From positions 26,923,427-26,987,426 of the forward strand of contig NC_071397.1 of assembly GCF_022682495.2 (NCBI RefSeq): a stretch of 64,000 nt of DNA. Direction: 5' to 3'. The translations under genes and the position numbers were made by a program. The notes below the pieces were generated by a model. The model did no database searches. It had not been told where the DNA came from and was given only the letters and a program-made list of their open reading frames with translations. This document shows, piece by piece, positions 35,923 through 47,110 of the stretch. Position 1 is the stretch's first letter. Each line of letters starts with the position of its first letter. The DNA is from Desmodus rotundus (Eukaryota > Chordata > Mammalia > Chiroptera > Phyllostomidae).

Positions 35923-37205
35923 ATGTTTTGTTTATTTTGCTGTTTTTGTAGTATATAACAGTATAGATTCATTCAATTATAAAATGTTGATGTTTCAATG
36001 AGTTGGCCACTAGGGAACACAAAAACTAATAAGAAACTCTTTTTTGTTTCTTAACCTATTGCTATTTTAGAAAATGAAATAGGACTCATAATAACTAATT
36101 AGAGAAGATAACATATTTTAGAAAATAAAATTAATATTAAAAAGTTCTATTGTCCATATAAAACATATTTTACATAAAAAATTGGCACTCCATTCTTCCT
36201 TCATTAGATAGAGACTGCCTACAAAATAATTTATTCTGGGTCCAGTAGTTATGAAAGGGTATAAAATCATGGAAGGGTAAAGAAATTTTAATATATAGCT
36301 CTTATGCTTTAATGTGTCTCTTTGAATAGAACAGTAAATAATAACTGCCTCTCATGAAAGTTTACATTGTGTCAACCTGTTGGCTTTTATTGGATTGAAA
36401 CTCCCTCCAGATAACCCATGTCCATCCCAGGCCTGTGCTCATAAACCCACTCATTGTCAAGCGCTGAGCTGAAGGGAAGCGGTTGACTAAAATAGAAAGC
36501 CAAAATTATAGTGACAATTATGACTTGATTAACTAACTGCAATAGTATAAACAACAAACCAGAAAGAAAGTGTCGACATTGTCAATGTTCCACTTTTCCC
36601 CATGGACCCACAGCAGCTGAGAATGAGCACAGGTCGGGGAGATCATCTCATTGATAAGGGTCTTAAATAGGAGTCTTAAATAAAAGGCTCTTGTTATTTT
36701 GTGAATCCCCAGGAGCTGGGATCAGAAAAGTACTGAGTACTAAGTTCGTGGAGAAAACATCTTCAAGGCACTCCCACCTCCCTTAATAAAATCTCAGCAG
36801 CAGCAACTGGGGAAGGTATCAGCTGAAGGCCCCTGCAAAGCAGATTCCAAATGCAGGCACATGGGTTAGCAATGCAGCTAGGCTGAGGAGCATGCTCCGA
36901 GCAGCTATTCCCTTTAGAGACTGCAGTGCATTAGCTGTGGGCCAGCCCTGTGAGGAAGGCAGGCTTTCCCCATGAGGCTTGCGGTCAAGTCCCTATGGTC
37001 AAGACGGAAAAATCACATAAGACTTTGACTTGCATCCAGGCACCTCATTTATTTAAGAGAAAAAAAATTTGAAAGGTAAAGTAATCTTTATTTCATCTCA
37101 GAGATGACTATGTTTTCTATTTAATCAAATAATTAAATATGTCTTTAATAATTAAATGAAAAAACTGTGGTAAGAGGTTTTTACCATTGATAAACTTGGA
37201 AAGCC
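35923..37205. other. unassigned DNA with a higher-complexity block
   Basis: Bases 36380-37010 are the most balanced in composition for several kilobases around and contain no recognised repeat. The block could be conserved non-coding DNA or an old LTR. No open frame of note lies in it. Confidence 0.45.
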
Positions 37206-37209
37206 GTAT

Positions 37210-37440
37210 TTAACTTTTTTAATTTTATGTTTTAATTACAGTTTAGATTTAATATCATTTTGTATTAGTTTCAGATTTACAGAATATTAACTAGACAATT
37301 ATATACTTTTCAAAGTAGCCCCCTCAATATCTCAAGGACCCACCCGGCACCCTAAGTAGTTACTAAACATTTTTGACTGTATTCCTTATGTTGTACTTTA
37401 TATCCCTGTGACTATTTTGTGGCTACGAACATAGAAATCT
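37210..37440 (-). repeat. LINE-1 3' UTR, antisense
   Basis: 'tttaattacagtttagattta', 'ttgtattagtttcagatttacag', 'tagccccctcaatatctc' and 'ctaagtagttactaaacattt' match the complement of the same L1 3' UTR subtype as 25950-26115, with more divergence. Confidence 0.6.
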
Positions 37441-38757
37441 ATATCCCTTCAACTTTTTGAGAGAGAACATTTTAGTATCTTCCTTTTCTTTGACATGTTC
37501 TTCTGCATTTGACTCTTTAAACCTGCTGTCAAAACACTTCCCATTGAGTTTCACACTTTTATTTAGTTAATTACTTTTCTGCGCACCCTGTAAATCATCA
37601 GCATTCCCTGTGATTATGTCTTTCACCATTCTTTTTCACTCCGAACAATCCCTCTCTCCTGTGAATTCAACCACTGCCAAATGATTGATTGCTTACAAAT
37701 GTCCGTTTCTCAAGCACACTGCTCTTCTGAATGTTAACACGTGAGTTAAACTTCCGCTTGGGAATTTCGTCTAATAAGTCATACAAGAACTTCCCAGTGA
37801 ACACGTCCAAAATGAACTCATTATCCGCCCAGATAACGTTCTTTTATTAATTTCCCTATGATTGACTCATGTCATTCATCCAGGGTCTCTCAAGCTAATG
37901 TCTTCAGCAACATCAATGGTTAATGTTTGTGTCACCTATCACACCATCAGTCACCAAGTGTTGTTGAATATATTTCTTAAACAATTCTTGATTCTCTACT
38001 GAACATTCCCCACTTCCTTTGTTCTCTGTTTTATTTTTCTCCATGAAATTTTGTATTTTTATTCTGATTGATTTCCTCTTATCTTTCTACTTTAAATTAT
38101 TTTTTTCTTTCTACTGCAAACAGGGTCTATTCAAACATATTACTCAAGTGTATTACAACCTTAACATTTCTGTATCTGTGATGTGTACAGGATACAGTGT
38201 TTCTACTCCAATTTTCTATTCCTCTCAAATTCGTCCTAATAAAGAGAAAATTTAGCTTTTAATGTTTTATTAACAAGTTATTTTTCTTTGCTATTTGCAT
38301 CTTTACACAAACTCATTTTGTTGACTGAGAAATTTCTTATCCTTTCCTCCAATATTAAATTCCTATTTAGCTATTAAGGTTTATTTAAATAGCACAGTGT
38401 ATCCCTTCTCAGGGCCTCTGTATACACCTCACTGGCCTAACAATAACAGCTTTCTTTGTGTGTTTACGGGTGATATGCTTTACTAAATTATAAGCTGTTC
38501 AGGGGCTGGAATGCTTTATCTGCTGTTGTGGATAAATGCTAGACCCTAGCTGTGTGTCTGCCAGAGAAAGAAGCTAATGTATTATTTTTCACAAAGGGAT
38601 ATTAATTTCAAAATAATGATTCCTAGGGCACTAAATATCTTTAAAAAATATAGAGATCCTTTAGTAAAAATTTTCTTGCAAAATAAATTTTTTCTTTCTT
38701 TTGTAGTTAATACTGCCTCCAACTATTATATTCAAAAACATGTATTAAGTATACAGA
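37441..38757. other. unassigned AT-rich DNA
   Basis: No gene or confident repeat. Frames 38019-38255 and 38577-38798 are T/A-rich chance frames, the second ending inside the MITE that follows. Confidence 0.5.
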
Positions 38758-38887
38758 CAGAGTGGGGCAAAAGTAGGTTTACAGTTTTGAGTATGTAAAA
38801 CACAGAGTTTATTATTGTATTATTATTTGTTAACTATTATATTATTTTATGTACAAACAACTATAAGTGTACTTTTGCCCCACCCTG
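38758..38887 (+). mobile_element. 130-bp Tc1/mariner-type MITE, copy 1
   Basis: Inverted ends 'cagagtggggcaaaagta' and, on the complement of the right side, 'cagggtggggcaaaagta'. They extend to about 28 bases with five mismatches. A TA follows the right end at 38888-38889, while the left target reads GA and is probably mutated. It has no coding capacity. It is exactly the same length as, and internally alignable to, the inverted copy at 62047-62176. Confidence 0.85.
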
Positions 38888-39469
38888 TATTTTTCTGTAT
38901 AAAGTACCACATGCTATATATAATGCTTTCAGCATGTTTCCTGTCCTTTAGAAAATTAAAATTTAAGTCATATGCTTTATCCTTGGATAAAGTAATCTGG
39001 CAAGAAATTTTTACCACTATTTGTATTAGAAAAATGTATGAGAAAAATTAATTTACTACATGAAATATTTTCAGTATGCCAAATTTATTCTCCCAACATA
39101 TAATGCGTATATCTAATGAAGCAGGAGAGCAATATTTGTCTGCTTTTGTGAATGTAACTAGTTTCTCTTCACACATAGTTTTTCTTCACATTAAAATATA
39201 GACTTATTAAAAATCTGAAAGACTGTACTGTAAATATAATTTAATTTTAAATATCAACATTATTTTTAAATGATGATGAAGATGAGGGATAAAGAAGAGA
39301 CTGTGCCTAATAGGCTCTTTCTGTGAATAACGTACAATGAGAGCTGCAGAATTAGAAGAGCGATTAGGCTGCATGGAGTCCTTGCCACCTGCATTAACTG
39401 CACATGAAACCAATCCTTCTAATAGCGCACTGTCTTGTCAGGGCAGTTTTGGTAAATTCTATGTCAGCT
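38888..39469. other. unassigned AT-rich DNA
   Basis: No gene or confident repeat. Confidence 0.5.
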
Positions 39470-39655
39470 AGCTGTTTCAAGCCCGACTAAAGCTATAAAC
39501 TTTGGGCAAGTGTTTTAATATCCATGTATTTAATTTCTGTTAAAAAAAGATGTAATAATATAGGGACTTTCTTAGGAACGATTTAGGTAATGCACAATTT
39601 TAAAGTTCTTAAATGAATGTGTGGCACATAGAATACCTCGTGAATGTTAGAAATG
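39470..39655 (+). repeat. MIR SINE
   Basis: 'aactttgggcaagtgtttta', 'tgtatttaatttctgttaaaa', 'gttcttaaatgaatgtgtggcacatagaatacctcgtgaatgtta' follows the MIR order from 'gaccttgggcaagt' to 'cacatagtaagcgctcaataaatgtta'. Divergent. Confidence 0.6.
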
Positions 39656-39759
39656 TTATACATTTTATCATTACATCCTCTTCTTAATTATCACTGCTAA
39701 CATGTGTTAGTAAAAGAATAAAAACTCTAAATTTATAATTCTTTAGAGAAGGACATTGC

Positions 39760-39990
39760 TATATAATTTCAGTATATCATCTCACTTATATTCCAATAGC
39801 AACTCCAATGAAGAAGTTCAATGGTATTACCATTTTATTTTATTATTTTTTATGATGAGCAAACTGAAGGATTTTCAGAAATTTTAAATATTCTTATCTG
39901 AGACACCAGATCAGTAATAGGTGGCACCTGTGTTCAAATCCTTAACTATCTGTGTTTAATATCTATGCTCTTTTTATTTCACCATTCTAG
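39760..39990 (-). repeat. MIR SINE, antisense
   Basis: 'tgatgagcaaactgaagg' followed by 'agatcagtaataggtggcacctgtgttcaaatcc' is the complement of MIR (gatgaggaaactgagg, agctagtaagtggcagagc, ttcgaaccc). With the previous entry, two MIRs lie close together in opposite orientation. Confidence 0.6.
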
Positions 39991-41176
39991 ACAAAATACT
40001 AGAAGAAGATAGATATTTTAGAAGTGAGTTATTGCATGTAAGTGCTTAGTGAAAACCTAATTGCTGTACTACTATTTATATAATTTAGTAGAATACTCAT
40101 TGTTTTGTTCTTCCTTAAATGTTGTAATTTAAATCATTTTTATTCTAAAAAAATTTCAAATAGTTTCTGTAATGTATCATTGGACTTAGGTCATCATTTG
40201 AAACACAATTTTGCCAAGTGCATTTTTTTCCAGTAGAAAATAGCCAGAGAATATCCTTTATTCATATCTGTGATTTGGTGTGTTTTACTTTGCAATGATT
40301 GGTGTAAGGAAATTATTTTGCAAATGTGTTTCCATGAGTAAGATATATACAAAACCTCTATGGACATTGTCATGTTCTTGGAGCAGGGCCTTTAATGGAG
40401 TTCTGATGTGACCCATTTTCCAGGGTTGCACAGACTTACTCAGAAGCACAAAAACTGTATAAACCATCCACACTGATCCATGTTACTCTCTCTTGTAAAC
40501 CCACTGCCTTGCCTTACAGTAATACACTCTTAAGTTCCCTATTTGAAGGGAAATTTTGTGAAGGATACTTCACAAACGGATACAAAAAAAAAGAAGGAAT
40601 ACTTAATTTCTAAGAAAATAAATATGATTTCAAGATCAAAATAGAAGTAATTTTAGGCAAACTTTCATCAATTACTTTTTAGAAACATAAATTTTAAAAA
40701 AGCTTATTTCTAAAAATAATGCTCATCTATCTATAAAGAGGAAACCCTATGTGATATTTCAACAATGAAATCTATGGCATATATAATATGCCAGAGTATA
40801 TATATTTTAAAAATGTAAAATATTTTCTCTTTTGGTTTCATGTGTTGTGTTAGAATTAGTCAAATAAAATGTGGGAACTTGTAACAGATCTTGCTTTTAG
40901 CCAATATCAACCCAACTTTAATTCAGACTACATTTTGGGAAAATTTACCTCACTGTTTTCTCAAACCTCACCAGCCCTGGACTAAGCCATCAGCCTCCCT
41001 CACTAATCAAGTGCATATTCTGTCTTGTCAAAGAAGACATAAAAACACCAAGGAATTTATCCATTTCTGTGTGGAGGTTAGCAAATGGATATGTTATATT
41101 CATGAATGCGATAGACAACAGAAGTAAAAGCATTCATTTCTTCCAAATTCTTGTCACTTCCATGCATCTGTATCAA
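39991..41176. other. unassigned AT-rich DNA
   Basis: No gene or confident repeat. Confidence 0.5.
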
Positions 41177-41200
41177 TAAACACACACACACACACACACA
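41177..41200. repeat. (CA)n microsatellite
   Basis: About ten perfect CA units sit almost directly upstream of the half-L1 element. Confidence 0.95.
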
Positions 41201-41204
41201 ATGC

Positions 41205-42225
41205 TTTGAGTTCCAGTCAAGATGGTGTTGTAGGCAGATGTGACTCACCTCCTCGCACAACCACATCAAAATTACAACTAAAATATAGAACAACCATCAC
41301 TCAAAACCATCAGAAATTATTCCAACATTTGCCTCATAAGAGTGCCAGAAGGAAAAGAGAAAGAGCAAGAAATTGGAAATCTATTTGAAAAAATAATGAA
41401 ATAAAACATCCCTAATTTTGGTGAAGGAAATAGCCATGTAATTCCAGGAAGCACAGAGAATTCCATTTATGATGAATGCAAAGAGACCCAATCCAAGACA
41501 CATCATAATTAAAACACCAAAGCTTAAAAATAAAATCTTAAAAGCAGCAAGAGAAAGTAGTTACCTACAGGGGAATTTCCACAAGATTTTCAGCTGATTT
41601 CTCAATAGAAACTTTGCAGGCTGGAAGGGATTGGCAAGAACTATTCAGTCAGGAAAAGCAGAGACCTACAGCCAAGATTGCTCTACCCAGCAAAGCTATC
41701 ATTTAGAATTGAAGGGCAGATAAAGTGCTTCCCAGACAAGAAAAAATAGAGGAGTTCATCATCACCAAGCCGTTATTAAATGAAATGTTACAGGGACTTA
41801 TTTAAGAAAAAGAAGAAGGTCAAAACTATGAACAATAAAATGGCAATAATACATATCTATCAACAATTGAATCTAAACAACAAACTAAGCAAACATGAAG
41901 AACAGAGACAGAACATGGATACGGAGAGCATTTTGCTGGTTGCCAGATGGGAGGCGAGTGTGGGGGAAGAATGGGTGAAGAGGGGAGGGAATTAAGAAGT
42001 ACAAATAGGTAGCTACAGAATAGCCTTGGGGATGTAAACTACAGTGTAGGAAATGGAGCAGCCAAAGAACTTTTATGCATGACCCATGGACATGAACAAT
42101 GGTGTGGGGATTGAGTGAGGGAGTGGGGGTGCTGGGTGGAGGAGGGCAAAAGTGGAAAAATCAGGACAACTGTAATAGCATAATCAATAAAATAAAATTT
42201 AAAAAGAAATAATAAAATAAAAATC
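41205..42225 (+). mobile_element. half-L1 (HAL1-like) retrotransposon: 5' end, ORF1 remnant, 3' UTR, no ORF2
   Basis: About 1 kb with three parts. (1) 41206-41300 opens 'gagttccagtcaagatggtg', the usual start of the L1 5' end and ORF1 region. (2) 41430-41805 is the C-terminal half of ORF1, with recognisable 'gcagctgatttctcaatag'-type sequence and a stop at 41803-41805. (3) A short A-rich linker leads straight into the G-rich L1 3' UTR, ending in 'caggacaactgtaatagc' and an A-rich tail near 42215. The 3.8-kb ORF2 is absent. ORF1-plus-3'UTR architecture defines HAL1 elements known in several mammalian orders. ORF1 itself is broken and its middle is missing. Confidence 0.75.
41480..41805 (+). 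pseudogene. L1 ORF1 protein C-terminal remnant
   Basis: Read with frame changes, this stretch gives the familiar C-terminal order of the ORF1 nucleic-acid chaperone: LSADFSIETLQAGR-like, then LLYPAKLSFRI-like, then CFPDKK and FITTKP-like residues, finishing MLQGLI and a stop. ORF1p normally binds L1 RNA as a trimer. Here stops and shifts prevent a product. The short plus-strand frames nearby, such as 41780-41995, are not in the ORF1 frame and are incidental. Confidence 0.65.
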
Positions 42226-42255
42226 TAAGCACAAAAATAAATAATAAAAATAAAT

Positions 42256-44024
42256 GCTTCAAAATTATTTCCTTATTTTACATTTACACATATGCAAAAC
42301 TGCCCATATAATTCATACCCCAAAACAACATAACTTTGAAATTTCTTTTACAAGTTTAGATAAAAACATATTTCATTAATTAATTTAAGAAAAATATTAG
42401 TGATTTTTTTATGTGGACCTGGATTTGAAAAGAGTGGAAAACAGAAGAGAATATAAAGTATACTTTTATCTTATAAAATGTCTATTAAAGGAGTAGGTAT
42501 TACAAAGATAAGAAAATTTATAATATATTAGATATGGTAATTTTGTCAACATCTGTTTTTAATCTTATATTAAACATAAGGTTTTCATGTATGGACCTTA
42601 TATGAAATGAAAAGTCAATAGTAAATTTATGAATTTATTTTTAGAAAGCTAAAAATAATCATAGGACAATCTCTCTAAATCTTAAAATTCTTGAAGGAGA
42701 AGGGAAAAGAACCAAAATGTATTGAACACCATTGAATGGTTTTTTTTAACTTTATATATTAATTTATTTGTGTTATTTAATTGATATGAATTCAACAGAT
42801 AATAAAATATTTTAAAGTATCAGTCATTTGATGTGTGCAAAAAAACTATATGCAATTTTTATTACTTTAAAATAATTAATTCTAATATTATAGTTTGTTC
42901 TCTCATGCTCATGAAATCCACAGTGAGTCGGTATGGTTAAAATTCATGATAATGAATAATACTATTCATTTTTATATAGCTTAATATAAATATTATTACA
43001 TTATTCTTATATGAGATTATATGAAATTCCTTCTTAAAGATAAAAATGCATCTTGAGGGCAAATTCCAATAACAAAATTTATATCATTCTGGGTTATGTA
43101 AAGTAAAATTTTAGCTTCACAGAAGGACTAACATTTTATCTAAGGTACACAAAGATTAAAACAGTGCTACAATTTTAATAGAGAAATGTTGTATATAATC
43201 TTGAATAGAAATTAAAAATAAACAAGTATACTTTCCAAAATTTGGAATTAAATGAGAATGCGCACTGCCATAACAAAGTGGGCGAATTCCAAGGCCACTT
43301 TTCTTCAGCGAGTAAGAGTTCGGAATGACATGGGAAATGTTGCACGTGTGATTTTTTTGATGTATTGGTTTTATGCAGGGGTTAGATGCTTGATAGGTTG
43401 TTGACAAGTTCCAAGAATCCTATGCAGAAATCACACCTGTCATGAAACATACCTGTCATGTATTTTGAGGCTTGCTTCTTCTTTGCAACAATACAAATGG
43501 ATGGTAAAATAAGCTAAGTGAACTCAGAATGTCATCAAACACAATGTAAACCACACAGAATCCAGCACGTTCATATGCACAAACCCTTCTTTTTGTAAGA
43601 CTTGAAGAACCCACTCTGAGTTACAAGCTATTCTTTTTAAAATGAATATGGTATAATTTTATAAGTAAATTTTGATAATACTTATCTATCATTCCAATGA
43701 TTCCATATTATACTTATAAAGTTAGTAATAAATATAACCATTTACAAATCATTTGAAATCTTAGTGATTCAGAAGTGGTTTCTGTTGTTTGAAATATTAA
43801 CTATCTTCTGTTCCTACACTACTCAGAAAGTCTTTAAAAAAATTATAATGTTACTTTTAAATTTACTTTAAAATAATCAATTGGTTAAAAGTGGCTGCTT
43901 TTGAGGTAGAGATATGAGAATGGCTAATTTAAAGTACATTTTATCAGATTATTATTTATGATACTAATCCTTATATTTCTAAGTGACAGGGGTATATTAT
44001 AAAGGTATTTATTAGAATTAATAT
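42256..44024. other. unassigned AT-rich DNA
   Basis: No gene or confident repeat. Bases 43250-43420 are slightly GC-richer. Frame 43156-43407 on the minus strand has no recognisable domain. Confidence 0.5.
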
Positions 44025-44034
44025 CAATTGATTT

Positions 44035-44257
44035 CTTTTTAAGAATTTATTTTAAGTTTTATTTATTTTTAGGAGAGGGGAAGGGAAGAAGAAAGAGAGG
44101 GAGAGAAACATCAACATGCAGTTGCCTCTCTCACTCCCCAACCTGGGGACTTGGCCTGCAACCCAGGCATGTGCCCTGACTGGGAATTGAACCAGCGACG
44201 TCTTGGTTCTCAGGCCCAACCAAGCTCAATCCACTGAGCTACACACCAGCTAGGGCT
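44035..44257 (-). repeat. VES SINE
   Basis: The minus strand begins 'agccctagctggtgtgtagc' and carries the B box 'ggttcaattcccagtcag'. Target duplications are caattgattt at 44025-44034 and cagttgattt at 44258-44267, one mismatch in ten. Confidence 0.9.
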
Positions 44258-44267
44258 CAGTTGATTT

Positions 44268-45779
44268 ATCATTGTGGAGAATGAGAATGACCTCCTCTTC
44301 TCTCTCTGCCCTTCTCAGTTCCCAAAGTTCCTGTGTGATTTCTTGCAAATTGAAGGAGTGTCACTTTTAAAAAATAAGTATCTATTTATTTGAAACAAAT
44401 AAATTATAACATGTTTTATTTTAAAGCTGATAAATGCCATAGATATTTAAAATGTAGCAAATATCATGGTATTCTTATTGACTAACCAACATTTATATTG
44501 TTCTGCATAATTCTGGCTGTATTCTATGAATATTTCCTTTGTGTGATGGCAAATAGAAAATAATACTTTCTATAGGGGACACTGGAAAAATAGTTCTGTC
44601 CTTTGCCAATGGTATTTTTTTAATGTTATTAAAGTTTGTTTATTTAAATTAGTTTTGATTTAGAAATGTTATTTTTGCCTCAGAGTATTATTGACAATGT
44701 TATGTAAATTTTTACTATTATTATCGAATTACAGAAAAATTTGTCCAAATCTTTCACACAGGAGATGTAAGATTTACAATTTTTCACACTGTACTTTAAA
44801 ATAATTTAAACCTGTTTCTCCTCCATTGTGCACATTCTCCCAGTGCTACGTCCCATATGACACACCTGTGTACCATGACCTGGCTTATCCCCACATGACA
44901 CTGCAGCTGAAACAGAAAGCAGGAGTATTACTGGGAGCCTTGTTTACACCTAAGTAGTTTTCCACGATTTTACAATACACAGAAATGGTGGTAATCCTAA
45001 AAAATGCACCACATTATCTCCAATTCAATGCGTTACTCATTCATTTCTTCTCGGCGGGATCCTGAGCATGTCCATGCCCATTCTAGCACTACCATACTGG
45101 AGGGAAAAGCAGACTCCCTCTAGTGAGAATTGAAGTGGGAAAAGGAAAACAGTATTTATTGTAAATTGCAATTAAAATATTTTGCTTTTATAAACTTACC
45201 AAAAAAGAAAAAAAAACATGAACATATGCACACATTACTGGGACTTCACACAAATTAGAGGTCCTAACACTTCCATTTTCTTAGCCTTATGCTAAATCAC
45301 TTTCATAAGCACATATTACTTTGTTTTTTCATCAGTTTAAAGTAGTTAGAGCATTCTTTTGAATAAAGCAATATTCACTCTTTATATTAGTACTCCTAAG
45401 CAAATGACTTTATAGCTGAGTTTTGCTGTGTTCTGTAATATTTTCTTTTTCCTGTCTCATACGATTTTGACTGTTATTTGGTGATTGAGTTACTATTTGT
45501 CATAAGCCTATATTTACATAGTGTTATACATACTTACCATTAAGCCACTTCCCATGTTCCCCGCAGTTGTTCAAATGTGCCCTCAGTACTGCTATACGAC
45601 ATCATGTGTTTTTAACCATTCTTTAAAAATGTCATCTCTCCTGGGAAGAGCTGACCCTTTCGGTGATGGAGGTCTACTGCAGTGCTCTAAATCTGTGATC
45701 TGCCTGACCGTGATCCTAGGAATCCCCTTGATTTCTCTTGTGCTTTGATAATGGGAAACAATAAAATGGAATAAACACT
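44268..45779. other. unassigned DNA
   Basis: No gene or confident repeat. Bases 44810-45130 and 45540-45730 are more balanced in composition. Frame 45521-45748 has no recognisable domain. Confidence 0.45.
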
Positions 45780-46210
45780 GCTAAGAGAATCACTTAAAAT
45801 AGAGTTGAGAAGCTACTTGGGAAGCAAAGCCAGTGACCTTGGGCCTCAGTTCTTTGAGTTGCTATCAAGTTGCCAAACCTGTTCCTCCACTCAACTCAAG
45901 GCTGAGACATAAAATCCTGGAGCCGTAAACAACCTGGAATAACTGCTGCATGGACACACACACACTTTATTTCTCTTATAGTTTTGTTCCCTTCATTTGC
46001 ACCTTAGAACTAATCAAGCACTGTTAACCTAGCCAGAAATCCTTCATTTGCATGGAAGGATTATACTTTGTGCTCTTGCCTTTAAAAACCCTGCCATTTT
46101 CCTTCTTTCCAGAGAGCAGTTTGGGTTCCTTCTTGAATCTGCATCTCTCAGATTCAAATTAAATATACTTTATGAAATTAAATAAACTTTTAATTTGTTT
46201 TACAGCCTCA
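45780..46210 (+). mobile_element. probable ERV solo LTR with visible promoter signals
   Basis: The layout is U3-like sequence with a perfect octamer ATTTGCAT at 46046-46053, a TATA-like CTTTAAAAAC at 46080-46089, and an AATAAA at 46181-46186 about 95 bases further on. A related ATTTGCAC lies at 45998-46005. This order (enhancer motif, TATA, R region, polyadenylation signal) is that of a solo LTR, class ERV1 by general appearance. Terminal TG/CA and target duplications were not fixed, and no internal viral genes flank it. Confidence 0.6.
46046..46089 (+). promoter_or_regulatory. octamer and TATA-like pair inside LTR
   Basis: ATTTGCAT is the exact binding consensus for POU-domain (Oct) factors. 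It lies 26 bases before a TTTAAAAA box. In LTRs this arrangement can drive RNA polymerase II transcription. Whether it is active cannot be told from sequence. Confidence 0.5.
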
Positions 46211-46423
46211 GGTCTTTATTGGTTAAGAGCTTCAATCTCTTGTTCATTAGATCCCATGGTTTTTGTCTTTTTTTGTTTCCTATGAATGAATACACATGAA
46301 ATATTTCTTTCTGTACATTCTTGACTAATGGTGTTCAGAGGAAAATATTTTGAGAACTGAAAACTTGAAAAATGTTTATATTCAAACCTTATATTTAATT
46401 ATTAATTTACTGAATATCTAGGC

Positions 46424-46683
46424 CAGCAACTTGTAACCTTTTTCATCACATGGTACTCATAAACTAATTACTAAAATTCTATGGCACATTAAAATATATA
46501 TATTTTTGATTATGTGACAAAAATGGGTATAAATTTGATTTATTCATACCAGACAGCTATTGTTTAGGCTGTTGTCATTTTTTAATTTGACAATCTAAGG
46601 GAAAAGAAGTCAGTGCCCTGGACTACATAGTCCAGAATTGAATGTTTTAAAAATTATTGTGGCACACTGGTTGAAATTTGCTG
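46424..46683. mobile_element. 260-bp hAT-type MITE with 8-bp target duplications
   Basis: The ends are inverted: 'cagcaacttgtaacc' on the left and, on the complement of the right side, 'cagcaaatttcaacc'. The element is flanked by atctaggc (46416-46423) and gtctaggc (46684-46691), an 8-base duplication with one mismatch, the hallmark of hAT transposition. Internal 'ctatggcac' and 'gtggcacac' motifs recur near the two ends. No coding capacity. Confidence 0.8.
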
Positions 46684-47019
46684 GTCTAGGCTGTTTGTAA
46701 AATTCTAGTTGTGACTTTTTTCCCCCTGAGCACTTTAAGGATATTGTTTTATAATATGTTGGCTCCCAGTGTTGCTGATGAGAAATATTGTGATTATTGA
46801 ATTTATATATAAACTCTTCCTTGGGGAAAAAAACAGAATGAAAACCATACTTTCTGTGTTCATTAGGGAGAGATAATATAGGTAAGAAACTGTAAGAAAC
46901 TGTCTTTTGCAGCCATGGATGCAGTCAGAATTGTGGTTGAGAGGATGTAATGCAGGGCACAGAAAATATCTGATATGTGGACCCAAATTAAAGTACATCA
47001 TTATGAAGGGCTTGCTTGA

Positions 47020-47108
47020 AGAAGAAGAGGAAGAAGAAGAAGGAGGAGGAGAAGAAGAAGAAGAATAAGAAGAAGGAGGAGGAGGAGGAGGAAGAGGAAA
47101 AGAACAAC
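47020..47108. repeat. polypurine (GAA/GGA)n tract
   Basis: About 90 bases of almost pure purine on the plus strand (gaagaagag, aggaggagg, aaagaag) with one pyrimidine, directly abutting the L1 that follows. The minus-strand frame rich in Ser and Phe comes from this tract and is not a gene. Confidence 0.95.
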
Positions 47109-47110
47109 AA

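Noticed and set aside
28086..44257. tRNA genes suggested by B-box-like 'ggttcgattcc' motifs
   Set aside because: Each motif lies in the tRNA-derived head of a VES SINE, with the SINE body and A/T tail attached and no complete cloverleaf.
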